From NCBI GenBank assembly GCA_964640945.1, contig CAZXIV010000010.1, positions 1 to 45,354 of the forward strand: DNA of 45,354 nt, written 5' to 3'. Below the pieces are notes generated by a model, which saw only the letters and a program-made list of their open reading frames with translations, did not search any database and was not told the DNA's origin. Below are positions 16,661 to 25,943 of this stretch, in pieces. The number at the start of each line of letters is the position of its first letter. Positions within the stretch are counted from its first letter, which is position 1. The DNA is from JAGOUB01 sp964640945. GTDB lineage: Bacteria > Patescibacteriota > Gracilibacteria > Peribacterales > Peribacteraceae. The translations under genes and the position numbers were made by a program.

Positions 16661-17332
16661 TTATACTGGTCCGATCATCACGACGAACTCGCCTTTCTGA
16701 GTAATGGCTTTGGCGATGGCTGGTAGGGCGGCGACGGTGGTGACGATCGTTTCCTCGTGCATCTTCGTGAGTTCGCGGCCGACGATGATAGGACGATCGG
16801 GCTGGCTGGCGAGCACCTCGGCCAGTTCGTCGAGCGTGCGCGCAATGCGGTGCACCGATTCGTAGAAGACGATGGTCTCTTCCTCTTCTACGAAGGTTTT
16901 AAGGAGCGTCTGCCGGCCTTTCTTGAGCGGCAGAAAACCGAGGTAGCGGAAGTGGTGGATGGGCAGGCCGCTCACGGCCAGGGCGGCCAAAAAGGCGGCG
17001 GCGCCGGGGACGGTTTCGATCGGTACACCGGCGGCGCGGGCGCGTGAGACGACGATGAAACCGGGATCACTGATGCCGGGCGTGCCGGCGTCGCTCACCA
17101 GCACCAAGTGCTCGCCGGTTTGGAGGCGCGCGATGACGGTGTCTACTTTGCGCTGGTCGCTGTAGCCGTGGAGGCTGATGAGCTCTTTCTTCTCGAGTCC
17201 TAGGTGTTTGAGGAGTTGGCCAGTGACGCGCGTATCTTCGCAGACGATGGCGCTGCACGCCTTGAGGGTCTCGATGGCACGGAGCGTCATATCACCAAGA
17301 TTGCCGATGGGGGTGGAGACGACCGAGAGCAC
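16661..17332 (-). CDS. rsmI: 16S rRNA (cytidine(1402)-2'-O)-methyltransferase
   Basis: A 223-residue SAM-dependent enzyme of the tetrapyrrole-methylase fold that methylates the ribose of C1402 in the 16S rRNA decoding centre. Motifs are the N-terminal STPIGNLGDMTLRA, CEDTR, SDAGTPGISDPG for SAM binding, VPGAAAFLAALAVSGLP, and FYESVHRI followed by GRELTKMHEE. It lacks the C-terminal extension of longer RsmI proteins (about 285 residues), a common shortening. The start is GTG at 17332, which gives the expected LSVVSTPIGNLGD N-terminus. Confidence 0.94.
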   Translation of the reverse strand: MLSVVSTPIGNLGDMTLRAIETLKACSAIVCEDTRVTGQLLKHLGLEKKELISLHGYSDQRKVDTVIARLQTGEHLVLVSDAGTPGISDPGFIVVSRARAAGVPIETVPGAAAFLAALAVSGLPIHHFRYLGFLPLKKGRQTLLKTFVEEEETIVFYESVHRIARTLDELAEVLASQPDRPIIVGRELTKMHEETIVTTVAALPAIAKAITQKGEFVVMIGPV

Positions 17333-17345
17333 GGGTGGATTGTTT

Positions 17346-17378
17346 CAGAAAAGCGTCCCCGCCGCGAGCGGCGGGGAC
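17346..17378 (-). terminator. Rho-independent terminator
   Basis: GTCCCCGCCG and its complement (17355-17378) form a GC-rich stem, followed on the minus strand by CTTTTCTG. It ends the 142-residue orphan gene upstream of rsmI. Confidence 0.75.
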
Positions 17379-17414
17379 TGGGTGAGGGAGAACACGAGGC
17401 TCTCCGGGTTGGGT

Positions 17415-17843
17415 TTACGCGAGGACGAATGCTGCGGGTTCGTCGGCTGAGACGGGCTCGGCCGGCCGGCGATTGGCTAACCGCACAGCCGTGCGGATGC
17501 GACGCCACAGTATCGGGTCAGTCTCGCGTCCGTCCGCTGAGGTCATGAGCTGCCCGAAGATAAATGGCACGTGGCCCTCTTGCTGGCAGAAGCGCACCAG
17601 GGCATTAAGATCTTTCGTGTCGACGGAGTAGGCCGGTCTGATGAGTGCCGGGCGGCTGCCGGTCAGCATGCGCATGAGCGCTTTGACGTTTCCTTCCGGC
17701 CAGGGGCGGATTTCCACTTCCACATCAGGGTAGTACTCCTCCATCGCCGTGAAGAAGGCGATTTCTCCAGGCGGCGGTTGATGCGGGCGCAGCTTATTGG
17801 CCAGCACCTCAGGATGGACATAACAGAGAATCGTACGGGACAT
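17415..17843 (-). CDS. Orphan hypothetical protein
   Basis: A 142-residue cytoplasmic protein with no family recognised. It starts MSRTILCYVHPEVL, has an alternating alpha/beta pattern and ends with an Ala/Pro/Glu-rich tail (from about 122). The ATG at 17843 is selected by a strong GGAGG site 6 bases upstream; the longer reading to 17981 passes through an AT-rich promoter. It has its own promoter and terminator, so it is monocistronic, the same plan as the orphan genes at 34.3-38.6 kb. Confidence 0.7.
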   Translation of the reverse strand: MSRTILCYVHPEVLANKLRPHQPPPGEIAFFTAMEEYYPDVEVEIRPWPEGNVKALMRMLTGSRPALIRPAYSVDTKDLNALVRFCQQEGHVPFIFGQLMTSADGRETDPILWRRIRTAVRLANRRPAEPVSADEPAAFVLA

Positions 17844-17887
17844 TGTTGCCTCCAGTGCAGTGATGAAAAGATCGGGCGATTGCTCAG

Positions 17888-17915
17888 AAAATATCCTATT
17901 TTTTATACATGTCAA
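17888..17915 (-). promoter_or_regulatory. AT-rich promoter of orphan 17843
   Basis: TTGACA (17915-17910), 16-base spacer, TATTTT (17893-17888) on the minus strand, within a TATAAAAAATA-rich stretch; leader about 37 bases. The exact -10 is uncertain. Confidence 0.4.
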
Positions 17916-17973
17916 TGTCGCGCGTTCCGCAGCCACCCGCACGCCGTCTTCATTTGAGAAGAAAGGAGAAAAA

Positions 17974-17982
17974 TGGTACAAT
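17974..17982 (+). promoter_or_regulatory. Extended -10 promoter of the 18-25.8 kb operon
   Basis: TGGTACAAT; predicted start about 17989, leaving a leader of about 36 bases to the ATG at 18025. It is the only good promoter seen before the four-gene run. Confidence 0.55.
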
Positions 17983-18024
17983 GGGTAGATTTATTGCCTC
18001 TCTCCCGCCAGACTCACTCTTGTT

Positions 18025-18444
18025 ATGATCACTCTCTACCTCACCGCTACGGAACAGTCTCTTTTTACGGCTTTGCCGGCCGACCTACGCGATAAAGCCT
18101 CGGTCGAGGTCGAAATGCTGACGTTCGTGGATAACGATAAGCATCGTGAGAGCCGTCTCCGCAGTATGGACTTGAAAGACCCCACCCTAAAGCGCTTTCA
18201 GGATGAAGCCAAAGTGAAAGCCTACTCGCCCGCAGATCTGCTCAAATTGGCTGAGACGGTGGACCTGTCGTCTATCGCTAAGGACGACGTGATTGAGCTC
18301 GCTTTTGCCTGGGGGCCGGATGTCTTTGTGGCACTTATCGCTGAGGCGATTCCGGCGGCGAAGAGTGGACAGGATCTACAGGAAATCGCCGATCTTTCCG
18401 TCCTGCGTCACGGCCTCCTCCTCGCCTTCAACCGCGCTCACTGA
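18025..18444 (+). CDS. Unknown protein, first gene of the large operon
   Basis: A 139-residue soluble protein, no family recognised. The N-terminal third alternates strand and helix (MITLYLTATEQ, VEVEMLTFVDND); the rest is mostly helical, with a charged loop near 40-60 and a hydrophobic helix DVFVALIAEAIPAA near 102-115. No signal peptide or transmembrane helix is present. It opens a tight four-gene plus-strand run (14-base gap to the next gene). Its role can only be guessed from the membrane-associated products that follow. Confidence 0.7.
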   Translation: MITLYLTATEQSLFTALPADLRDKASVEVEMLTFVDNDKHRESRLRSMDLKDPTLKRFQDEAKVKAYSPADLLKLAETVDLSSIAKDDVIELAFAWGPDVFVALIAEAIPAAKSGQDLQEIADLSVLRHGLLLAFNRAH

Positions 18445-18458
18445 TTCCCCCTTCTTCT

Positions 18459-18908
18459 ATGTCCCGCGCCTCCGACAACACCCAGAATCCTGAAATGCCC
18501 AACTCCCGCTCCACTCGACCGGTGGACCGTCGTGAGCTTTCTAATTCGGTGGAAGACAACCGTGTACGCCAGGAGAAGGGTTGGTTCTCGGAATACGTGT
18601 ACAGCCAGGAGCGCCCCGTGCTCGGCACACTCTGGAAATGGCTGACATTTAAGCCAGTCGAGGGCTTGCTCGGTGGTGGTACGGTTGGCAAGATCGGCCG
18701 GATGGCGGCTATTGCCGCCGCGCTGTACTTTGGCACGCCGTACCTCTTCAGTGCTTTCGGTGCGATTGAGGGGCAGGCGACCGGTACGGGTCTAAACTGG
18801 TTCAGTCGTTTCGGAAAGTCCGCCCAGCAGCTCGCTTCGCCGGGCATCACTGGCGGCAGTCCCGGTACCGCCTTTGAGGCCGCCGGGGGCACGATGGGCG
18901 GCGTCTGA
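18459..18908 (+). CDS. Unknown single-pass membrane protein, second gene of the large operon
   Basis: A 149-residue protein. The first 65 residues are polar and charged, with two aromatic stretches (GWFSEYVYSQERP and LWKWLTFKP). A likely transmembrane helix follows at about 82-102 (MAAIAAALYFGTPYLFSAFG), then a Gly/Ser/Ala-rich, low-complexity end. No signal peptidase site is evident, so the N-terminus is probably cytoplasmic with a short outer tail. It is separated by 41 bases from the 967-residue gene, with no ribosome site visible. Confidence 0.7.
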   Translation: MSRASDNTQNPEMPNSRSTRPVDRRELSNSVEDNRVRQEKGWFSEYVYSQERPVLGTLWKWLTFKPVEGLLGGGTVGKIGRMAAIAAALYFGTPYLFSAFGAIEGQATGTGLNWFSRFGKSAQQLASPGITGGSPGTAFEAAGGTMGGV

Positions 18909-18949
18909 TCACACCTCGCGTTTCAACACATCTCACACCCACACACACT

Positions 18950-21853
18950 ATGGACGAAATGCCCGAGAAAAAGGACGTCGTGAATACTCGTCATCCGAAG
19001 GAGGTTCCCCTCCCGGCGGACATCGATACCTTGCGTGCAGGCTTCCCGCAATTGCAGGACGCGCGCAAGTACTTTAGTGGTGCCGGCCCAACGGCTCGTG
19101 ACTATCTCGACAGCAAGAAGATCACGCCCAAGAACCTGGTGGATCAGCGCCACGCCGAGTTGCTCAAAGACCTGCGCAGCCAATTTGAGGGAAACGAAAA
19201 GCGCACCATCGAGTCGCTGGCTGTCATTAATCAGACTCAAGCTCAGCTCCTGCGTTTGCAGCAGGTAAACGATAAGACTCGTCCCGTGCCTACAGCCGAA
19301 GAGAAATATGCTTCCGGTCGAGAGGCCTTCTATACCATCTTGCCCGGACTCCTCGAGCGCAATTTCCACATGCTCGATCGGTATCTCGTGTTAAAGGGGC
19401 AACACGCCGCCTATGGCGTGACACCGAATGCAGAGCAGGAGAAGGCGGTGCAAGATCAGCTCGCCAAATTTAATGCTGCTTCTACCGCTCGCCTGGCCCT
19501 GTGGGGTACCACCGGCGGCCCGGCTCCCACCGCCGAGGCGTTTGCGGCGGTGACGAAAGCCACGGATGCCCTGGTTGAGGCTACCAATCCGCTGCACGCG
19601 CTGGTGAACGCTCTCTATGGCGACTTCATCGATAAGGCCCTGCGTAAGAACGATGTGAATGTTCTTAAAAAGGCCGAGGAGTACGAAGTTGAACTGAAGC
19701 TCAAGCTGAGGGCGGGACCCGTCACTGCTGCTGATAAGCAGGCGATCTTTGCTAAATACCGCGCCCAGATTGATGAGCTGCAGAAGGTCGGCGCTCTCCT
19801 CGGTGTTGAGCTGGAATCACTTGTGCGTCATAACGGTCTGGAGAACCTCGCCGATATGGAAGAGTGGTCCATCCCCGAAGGTGAGCGTGACTACCAGAAG
19901 CCCGCCACAGTAGGTGCGGCCCCCAAGATTCCGACGGCCGAGAAGGTGGCTGCGGAGGGTGAGAAAATAGCCGCTTCGAGCATCGACGCCATGACCGAGA
20001 ACTTCCGCGAGCACTTCGATATGGTCCTGGGCCCGCGCGAGGGTCGGCCAGCTAAGGGTTTCGAGACGGATCATCTGCTCAGCACCAAGCGTTGGGACAT
20101 TAAAGCCGAGCATGCCTGGACCAAGTACGCCAGCATCCGGGCGGCCAAGGTCCTGACACTGATGGCCAAGTACCGCGGTGGCGTCCGCTCCATGGTGGTG
20201 AACGGACCCCGCAAGGTGGCGGTTGGCATTACGCGCGCTACGGCCGGCGACACGGCGGCTGACGCCCTTGACTACACCATGAAGCAGGCTCTCTCTACGA
20301 AAGAAGGGGGCGAGTATGCCAAGGACCACATGGCGGAGATTGTGAAGAGTTTTGGCCTGCCGGCCGATTTTGATTTGACCAGCGATAAGGATTGGAAAGA
20401 TCTTGAGGGGGACAAGCGCTGGCCCGGCGCCAAGGCCCAACATGAGGCGAAGATGTTGACGGTGAAGGACGCCATCGAGAAGTCACGTGTTGAGGTGGAG
20501 AAACCGGCGCGTGAGTTCGAAGGTGATCTCACCTTGCTCGACGCGTTGCGCAAGAAAGCCGACCCCAACCTCCTTCTCGGTAAGAGGGCCGATCCGGCCA
20601 TGGTCCAGGAATATATGAAGAAAGGTCTGACCAAAGAGGATATCGCCGCTCTCGATCCTAAGGACGCCGTGCGTGTCATTTCTGCTTTCGTCGCTCTCTT
20701 CCTGCAGATGCGTGGCAATTGGAATGCCTACTGCCGCGCCATGGGTAAGCTTGAAGTGCTCGTGATGGGCAACATCCAGCGTCACCAGGATACGTCTGTG
20801 GCCGCGAAGGTGGCCGACGCGGGTATGGCGGGGGACGACGAAGCCGTCTTGAAATGGATTGTCTTCGGTGCTGCCGGTCTGGCGACGTCGTATGTGCTTG
20901 GTGGCCGGGGTGGCCTCACAAGCAAGCCGGTTGGTTTCCGTCCCGTCCCTTTCCGCATCGTCAACGGCGTCCCGAGCCTCCTCGACCGCATTCGGAGTGG
21001 TCGTCTCTTCTTCCCTAAGGGCTTCTGGCCCGAGGGGGCTGATATCAAGAAGGAGCTCTCCGATCTTCGAGCCCGGGATGAGGCGAGGGCGAAGGAGATC
21101 ACGGAACTGAAGAAGAACGAAACCTTGAATCGTGAGCGCATTAACGAGCTTGATCGGGAGAGGGCAGCCGATCGTCGCCTCGTTGAAGACCTGAAGAGCG
21201 AGTTAGCGCTCAAGGAGGCTGCTCCGTTGGTGGCCGACCTCCCCGCCGACTTGAAGACTGCTCTGCAGGACGCTGCCAAACGCCATGCTCGCCTCAGTGT
21301 CGGCGAAGGTGCGGCCAAGTGGACTTGTGATCTTAAGCCCGACGGCACGGCCAATTTCCGAGGCCAGGGTTGGACGCTTGATGTAGACGCCGCCGGTCGC
21401 GTGACGGGCGTCACCGGCACCCCGCCCGCCGTTTCCTCGTTGCAATCCTCCCTCCGTACGGCTGCCGACACCAAGAACGTCCTCGACCTGGAGGCTCGTC
21501 ACGGCATCGTTGCCGAGGGCCGCGCCGCGCCGCCCGCCGATCCCTCTGCTCCTCCTGAGTTCGTCGTGAACGAGGCGTGGGCTCGGCGCATGAAGATCTT
21601 CACGGGCCTCGACCCTGCCAAGCCGATGGATGTGAAGCTTATTGCCGAAGAGCTTCGCGAAGCCTTGAAAGATAAGACCATCACCAGGAGTGAAGCGCTT
21701 GAAATTCAGCAGAAGGTGGCCGAGGTGGAGGCGGCCGCCCGCGAGGGTCGCCTGCCGGTGGCCGACGCCGCCGTCATTCGCACGCGTATCCGCGAAGCCG
21801 CCACCGAGCGCGGTCGTCTTATCCGTGAGATCCGTGAGATTAAAGTCCTCTAA
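18950..21853 (+). CDS. Giant helical membrane-associated protein (967 aa), unknown
   Basis: Mostly alpha-helical and highly charged; no family recognised. Residues 1-560 form a long helical region rich in A/E/K/R. Hydrophobic stretches lie at about 573-588 (AVRVISAFVALFLQ) and, more convincingly transmembrane, at about 633-653 (LKWIVFGAAGLATSYVLGG). A heptad-like coiled coil follows at about 698-762 (repeating E-L-x-x-x spacing), then a small strand-rich segment (about 782-828, with one Cys), a Pro/Ala linker and a helical C-terminus. ATG 18950 opens the frame, with a second ATG at 18959. It is followed after 6 bases by the 1311-residue gene, so the two products probably act together at the membrane. 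Confidence 0.75.
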   Translation: MDEMPEKKDVVNTRHPKEVPLPADIDTLRAGFPQLQDARKYFSGAGPTARDYLDSKKITPKNLVDQRHAELLKDLRSQFEGNEKRTIESLAVINQTQAQLLRLQQVNDKTRPVPTAEEKYASGREAFYTILPGLLERNFHMLDRYLVLKGQHAAYGVTPNAEQEKAVQDQLAKFNAASTARLALWGTTGGPAPTAEAFAAVTKATDALVEATNPLHALVNALYGDFIDKALRKNDVNVLKKAEEYEVELKLKLRAGPVTAADKQAIFAKYRAQIDELQKVGALLGVELESLVRHNGLENLADMEEWSIPEGERDYQKPATVGAAPKIPTAEKVAAEGEKIAASSIDAMTENFREHFDMVLGPREGRPAKGFETDHLLSTKRWDIKAEHAWTKYASIRAAKVLTLMAKYRGGVRSMVVNGPRKVAVGITRATAGDTAADALDYTMKQALSTKEGGEYAKDHMAEIVKSFGLPADFDLTSDKDWKDLEGDKRWPGAKAQHEAKMLTVKDAIEKSRVEVEKPAREFEGDLTLLDALRKKADPNLLLGKRADPAMVQEYMKKGLTKEDIAALDPKDAVRVISAFVALFLQMRGNWNAYCRAMGKLEVLVMGNIQRHQDTSVAAKVADAGMAGDDEAVLKWIVFGAAGLATSYVLGGRGGLTSKPVGFRPVPFRIVNGVPSLLDRIRSGRLFFPKGFWPEGADIKKELSDLRARDEARAKEITELKKNETLNRERINELDRERAADRRLVEDLKSELALKEAAPLVADLPADLKTALQDAAKRHARLSVGEGAAKWTCDLKPDGTANFRGQGWTLDVDAAGRVTGVTGTPPAVSSLQSSLRTAADTKNVLDLEARHGIVAEGRAAPPADPSAPPEFVVNEAWARRMKIFTGLDPAKPMDVKLIAEELREALKDKTITRSEALEIQQKVAEVEAAAREGRLPVADAAVIRTRIREAATERGRLIREIREIKVL

Positions 21854-21859
21854 TTCCCT

Positions 21860-24800
21860 ATGGGTCCCGAAACCAAACAACCGCCGACTGCTCCTGAGCG
21901 TAAGCCGAACGAGGCCGAGGCTCTCAAGACGTACGACGAGCTGGAGGCCACGCTAAAAAAGCTCCCTCGCGATGCGCGTGTGATTCTCCTGCAGTCTGCC
22001 ATCCGGGACGTTGAGCTCGACCTGGGGGCTCGCAATGATCTCTATTCTGCATTTTTCGAGGACTTACCGCCGTTGCCAACCGGTGCTGACGATGAGGGGA
22101 AGCTGGCTTTCGCGGCTTTTGTTTCGGCTCGTCTGGCCGTTCTTGTTCAAGCTCAAAAGGTGAAGACCGCCGGAAAAGCGGCGGTGAAAGGTCTGACCGA
22201 GGCGATTGATACCTACTCAACGGCATCGTTCGACTATCACTCAAAAAATCCCATTGAAGACGTTGCTCCGAAGAAGCCCAAGCCCGCCGCTCTGAAGATG
22301 AGTGAAATGGAAGGGCTCCTCCTGGTCATGGGCTTTGATGAGCTTCAGCCCGGTCAGGTGACCGATGCTCAGCGCCAGCTGGATGCTGAGCGCTCCACCA
22401 TCCTCCGTATGCTGAAAGGTGGCCGCTCAGCACTGCCTCCCTTACCGGCCGGCGCCGACCCGGCCTTGATGGCCCAGTGGGAAGCGATCGACGTAAGCGG
22501 CAACACGATTTCGGACTATCTGATTATTCTGAATGAGCGGGGGGTTCTTCCCGCCGACATCGAGGTGTTGCGCAAGGCTATCCGTGGCTACGAGCGCGAC
22601 TGCGCCGCGTATCTCCAGGCTCGCGAGGCGATGGCGCCGGGCATCGTTGATCGTGTCCTCCTGCAAAGCGGTTTACCGGCCGATAAAAAGCCGCTCCTCA
22701 ATGACGTGATCCAGGGCTACGCACCCACCGCGCCGACCAGCCCGGTAGGGGACGTACGTAAGCACTATCAGAACGTCTACGACCAGTACCTCGCTCTTTG
22801 GCGTGATTGCCATCAGCTTTCGATTGGTAACGTCCTCAAACCCGACGGCGGTCTGCCGGACAAAGTGGTCAGTTCTAAACCGCCTGTGAACGCCGCCGAT
22901 TTCCGTGTCCGTCTCGATACCTACGCCAAAGCCAAAGCCGAGTACGACAAGGTCAGCTTGGATGCCCTGCTTCCCTTTGTGAAGACGGCCCTACGCGAGG
23001 CACTTAAGGCCAAAGGCGGTGTGGATTTTACAGCAGAGGAATGCACTCTGCTGCTGCAGGAATTGCAAAAACCCCTGCCCCAGCCGCCCACGAATGAACG
23101 CCTGGCCCCCCAAGTGCGTGACTACTTCCGCGGCCAGTATGAGGGGCTGGAGGCGTTGCGCAGTACGGCCCTGTTCCAACTTTGGTACATGCAGGTGAAG
23201 ACCGACGCGAAGAAGCCCGTCTCGCCCCAGACCTACGCCGACTTCACCGAAGCTGCCACGCGCTTTTTGGTTCTTTCCGACGAGTACGCCGAGGATGTGG
23301 GGAAGGCCCGCCCGCCCGATTCTCTCCTGAAGAAGACGGCTAAACTTAGTGGTGCGATCGTGCTTCTCCATCAGGCACAGAAAGGCGTCAACCGCATCTT
23401 GCCGCCCCGTCCCGATTTTATCCCGCCGGGCCGCGAGAAGGAGCTCCGAATCAAATATGACAAGCTGCTGGAGGAGTTTAAAGCCAAGCCTGGAGTGGAC
23501 CTGCGTACGTTCCCTACTTTTGAGAAAATGTTTTCTCTCGAGAAGACCGGTCTCGTGCGTGGCGCCGGCGCCGAGATCTGGAAAGCTGTCAGCCATCTTG
23601 GCCCGACGGAACTAGTCCTCCTCAGCCTTGTGATGTACATGAGCCGCGACAAGATTAAAGGTGGCACCGAGTTCATGCTCGCCATGGGCGCGATCGGCAT
23701 GGTCAATGCGGGTGCCATGCCTTTTGAACGCCGCGCGCTGCGCCAGGCTATGCGCGGCAAGACCAGTCTGGCCGGTCGCGCTTTTACCCGCGTGAAAGGC
23801 CCGTGGTTTGTAAAGGCAGCCGCCGTGGTGGGTATCCTGATAGCCGGTGAGAAGACGATGGATGACGTGGGTGAATGGATGTCGGACGGCGTGCGCCACA
23901 ATGGTGCCCGCAAGTTTGTGGAAGATTTTGGCCACAGCTTTGGCGGCCCGATCTTCGATAAAATCGGTGCTGTGCCAAATGCTTTAGGGGGGCTTGATCC
24001 GACTGGCTCGGAGCCGGCTCTGGCTTTTCTGATTGAGAAGCGTAGCAGTCCGATCATCCAGAAATACTGCCGCTCCCCCCAGGAATTTAATGCCTTGGTT
24101 GAGCGGGCGATCCGCTTAGGCTCTCACGAGATGTCGGAATTTTATCGTCTCGAGAAAGTTGATCTGGCCGACGATTATCGGAAGGACGTTGATGTTTCAC
24201 AACCCCTCGACCCGGCTGAGATTCAGTCTGAGGGTTCCTTCAACATTGAGTACGGTGACTGGCGCAGCGTGAAGGATTGGCGCGCGAGTCGATTCGTCTC
24301 GCGGATGGCTCTGCGTAGCCGTGCCACACACGGTATCCTGGCTGCCGAACAGGCCCAGCTGCAAGCGTTCGTCGAGAGTAAAGAACTGAACGTGGGCACC
24401 GTGCCAAGCTTAGGCGATTTCGTTTGCGACCCGCGTGTGCCGGTTGATTTTGAATCCAACAGTGTGACCGTGACTGATCGTCTCATGCGTGCGATCGACG
24501 GTAGTTACAGCAGCTCCAGTCCGGTGGCAGCCGAATCGAAGGCGATCGGTGATTTTAGCAAGGCGGTAGCCGACTCTGGCAATGACGAGCTGAAGAAATA
24601 TTGGAAGGCCCACGTAAAGAACACTGCCGAGCTAGCGGAGATGATCGGCCTCTTCCGCTATCTTCAGGTGTACGATCGCGACTGCTGGTTTGAGGATAAA
24701 GAATTCATCGCGCGCGGTGCGATCTCAGAAATTGAATACCGCCAGCGCAAAAAACAGGCGACGCTGCGCCTTGGCGGCGATGTGAAACAGCTGATGGTTG

Positions 24801-25795
24801 GGGTTGCCCTCGTCGAAGACCTTTTCGATTCGACAAAGATGCGTTTACCTCCGCGTGAGAAGCTAAAGCGTCCCGCCGGTCCGGAGGGTGCCTTGGATAA
24901 CTGGCCCGTGGGGGCGGTGCGCCAGGACCCGTTGGTCACCCCTGACGTGGGTTCCTCGGACCTCCAGCCAGTTCCTCCGGATGGCCCTTTACGGAGCGGT
25001 ATTCCGCTCCCGATTCAGCCCGAGAAGAAAGACAAGACCGCTGACGATCCCAAGGAGACCAAAGAGGTGAAGGAGGTGCGCCAGCAGCAAGAGTTCATGC
25101 GCGCCGTGGCCAGGCAGATGGAAAAGCGTCTGCCCGATCTTAAGGTTCTCCAAAAGGACAAGCCTTCCGCGGCCTTCGTGCCCGATGAGATCATCTCTCA
25201 ACAGGGACTGACCGCCCAAAAGAGCACCCTGCCCGTTAGCCTGCGTTACGCTTCGCTCGGCGGTAAGGACGTGGTGCTCGCCCGCGTCTTTGTCCGGCCG
25301 GACACACGTGGCCGCGGCAAGCTGCTGTCCGTGCCTCGCGATGGTGGCATACGCACCTACGAATCGAACGAAAGTGAACTGTCTGTGATGATGGCCTGGT
25401 GGCCCGGACTCGATGAACCCGTCTTCTTCTACCTGGAGGCGGCGCGCATTCCAACCTTCGCCGATAAGGGCGCTGATTACCAGATGACAGTGAAGGAGAT
25501 CTTTGACCTCCGCTCTTCGCCGAATGGCTCCAAGGGCGATGCTTTCGACCGTATCTTGCGCTCTTGTAGCTACGATGTGGCCTACGCCAACAATGACAAT
25601 GATGAGGACAAGAATTACCGCCAAATCTTGGACGAGAAGCTTGGCGCTCTCATTACCGCCCGCAAGCTTGATTTCGACGATCCCAAGCTGCTCCGTGCCT
25701 TTGTTGAAGCGGTAGCCGCCCAGAAGTACCGGCTTACGGCCACAACCGTTGATCCGATTCTCAGTGAGATTGAAAAAAAGCTCGATGCCCGCTGA
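21860..25795 (+). CDS. Giant membrane-associated protein (1311 aa), unknown
   Basis: No family recognised. Residues 1-570 are helical and charged, with several similar-looking segments that end in a Tyr-rich helix. Three hydrophobic segments cluster in the middle: about 578-595 (LVLLSLVMYM), 600-617 (FMLAMGAIGMVNAGA) and 649-667 (FVKAAAVVGILIAG). A second helical region follows (about 680-1020), then a Pro/Asp/Lys linker (about 1020-1080) and a distinct C-terminal alpha/beta domain (about 1110-1311) with YASLGGKDVVLARVFV and VMMAWWPGLDEPVFFYLEAA. The architecture of two large soluble regions around a membrane hairpin resembles a scaffold or secretion-type component, but this is inference from layout only. 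Confidence 0.75.
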   Translation: MGPETKQPPTAPERKPNEAEALKTYDELEATLKKLPRDARVILLQSAIRDVELDLGARNDLYSAFFEDLPPLPTGADDEGKLAFAAFVSARLAVLVQAQKVKTAGKAAVKGLTEAIDTYSTASFDYHSKNPIEDVAPKKPKPAALKMSEMEGLLLVMGFDELQPGQVTDAQRQLDAERSTILRMLKGGRSALPPLPAGADPALMAQWEAIDVSGNTISDYLIILNERGVLPADIEVLRKAIRGYERDCAAYLQAREAMAPGIVDRVLLQSGLPADKKPLLNDVIQGYAPTAPTSPVGDVRKHYQNVYDQYLALWRDCHQLSIGNVLKPDGGLPDKVVSSKPPVNAADFRVRLDTYAKAKAEYDKVSLDALLPFVKTALREALKAKGGVDFTAEECTLLLQELQKPLPQPPTNERLAPQVRDYFRGQYEGLEALRSTALFQLWYMQVKTDAKKPVSPQTYADFTEAATRFLVLSDEYAEDVGKARPPDSLLKKTAKLSGAIVLLHQAQKGVNRILPPRPDFIPPGREKELRIKYDKLLEEFKAKPGVDLRTFPTFEKMFSLEKTGLVRGAGAEIWKAVSHLGPTELVLLSLVMYMSRDKIKGGTEFMLAMGAIGMVNAGAMPFERRALRQAMRGKTSLAGRAFTRVKGPWFVKAAAVVGILIAGEKTMDDVGEWMSDGVRHNGARKFVEDFGHSFGGPIFDKIGAVPNALGGLDPTGSEPALAFLIEKRSSPIIQKYCRSPQEFNALVERAIRLGSHEMSEFYRLEKVDLADDYRKDVDVSQPLDPAEIQSEGSFNIEYGDWRSVKDWRASRFVSRMALRSRATHGILAAEQAQLQAFVESKELNVGTVPSLGDFVCDPRVPVDFESNSVTVTDRLMRAIDGSYSSSSPVAAESKAIGDFSKAVADSGNDELKKYWKAHVKNTAELAEMIGLFRYLQVYDRDCWFEDKEFIARGAISEIEYRQRKKQATLRLGGDVKQLMVGVALVEDLFDSTKMRLPPREKLKRPAGPEGALDNWPVGAVRQDPLVTPDVGSSDLQPVPPDGPLRSGIPLPIQPEKKDKTADDPKETKEVKEVRQQQEFMRAVARQMEKRLPDLKVLQKDKPSAAFVPDEIISQQGLTAQKSTLPVSLRYASLGGKDVVLARVFVRPDTRGRGKLLSVPRDGGIRTYESNESELSVMMAWWPGLDEPVFFYLEAARIPTFADKGADYQMTVKEIFDLRSSPNGSKGDAFDRILRSCSYDVAYANNDNDEDKNYRQILDEKLGALITARKLDFDDPKLLRAFVEAVAAQKYRLTATTVDPILSEIEKKLDAR

Positions 25796-25914
25796 GATGG
25801 CTCATGCCTGAGAAATCGGAGTGCCTCCAAATTCCTCCTACCGGTAGTCGAGCTAAGCGCTAAGCCGCCTCCTGAGCCGCTCCGGGGCCTTTCTTTCGCG
25901 GGCGGTCCGGCCTC

Positions 25915-25923
25915 TGCTAGACT
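25915..25923 (+). promoter_or_regulatory. Extended -10 promoter of gyrA
   Basis: TGCTAGACT; predicted start about 25930, leader about 14 bases to the ATG at 25944. Confidence 0.55.
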
Positions 25924-25943
25924 CGTCCGGTCACCCATTTTCT

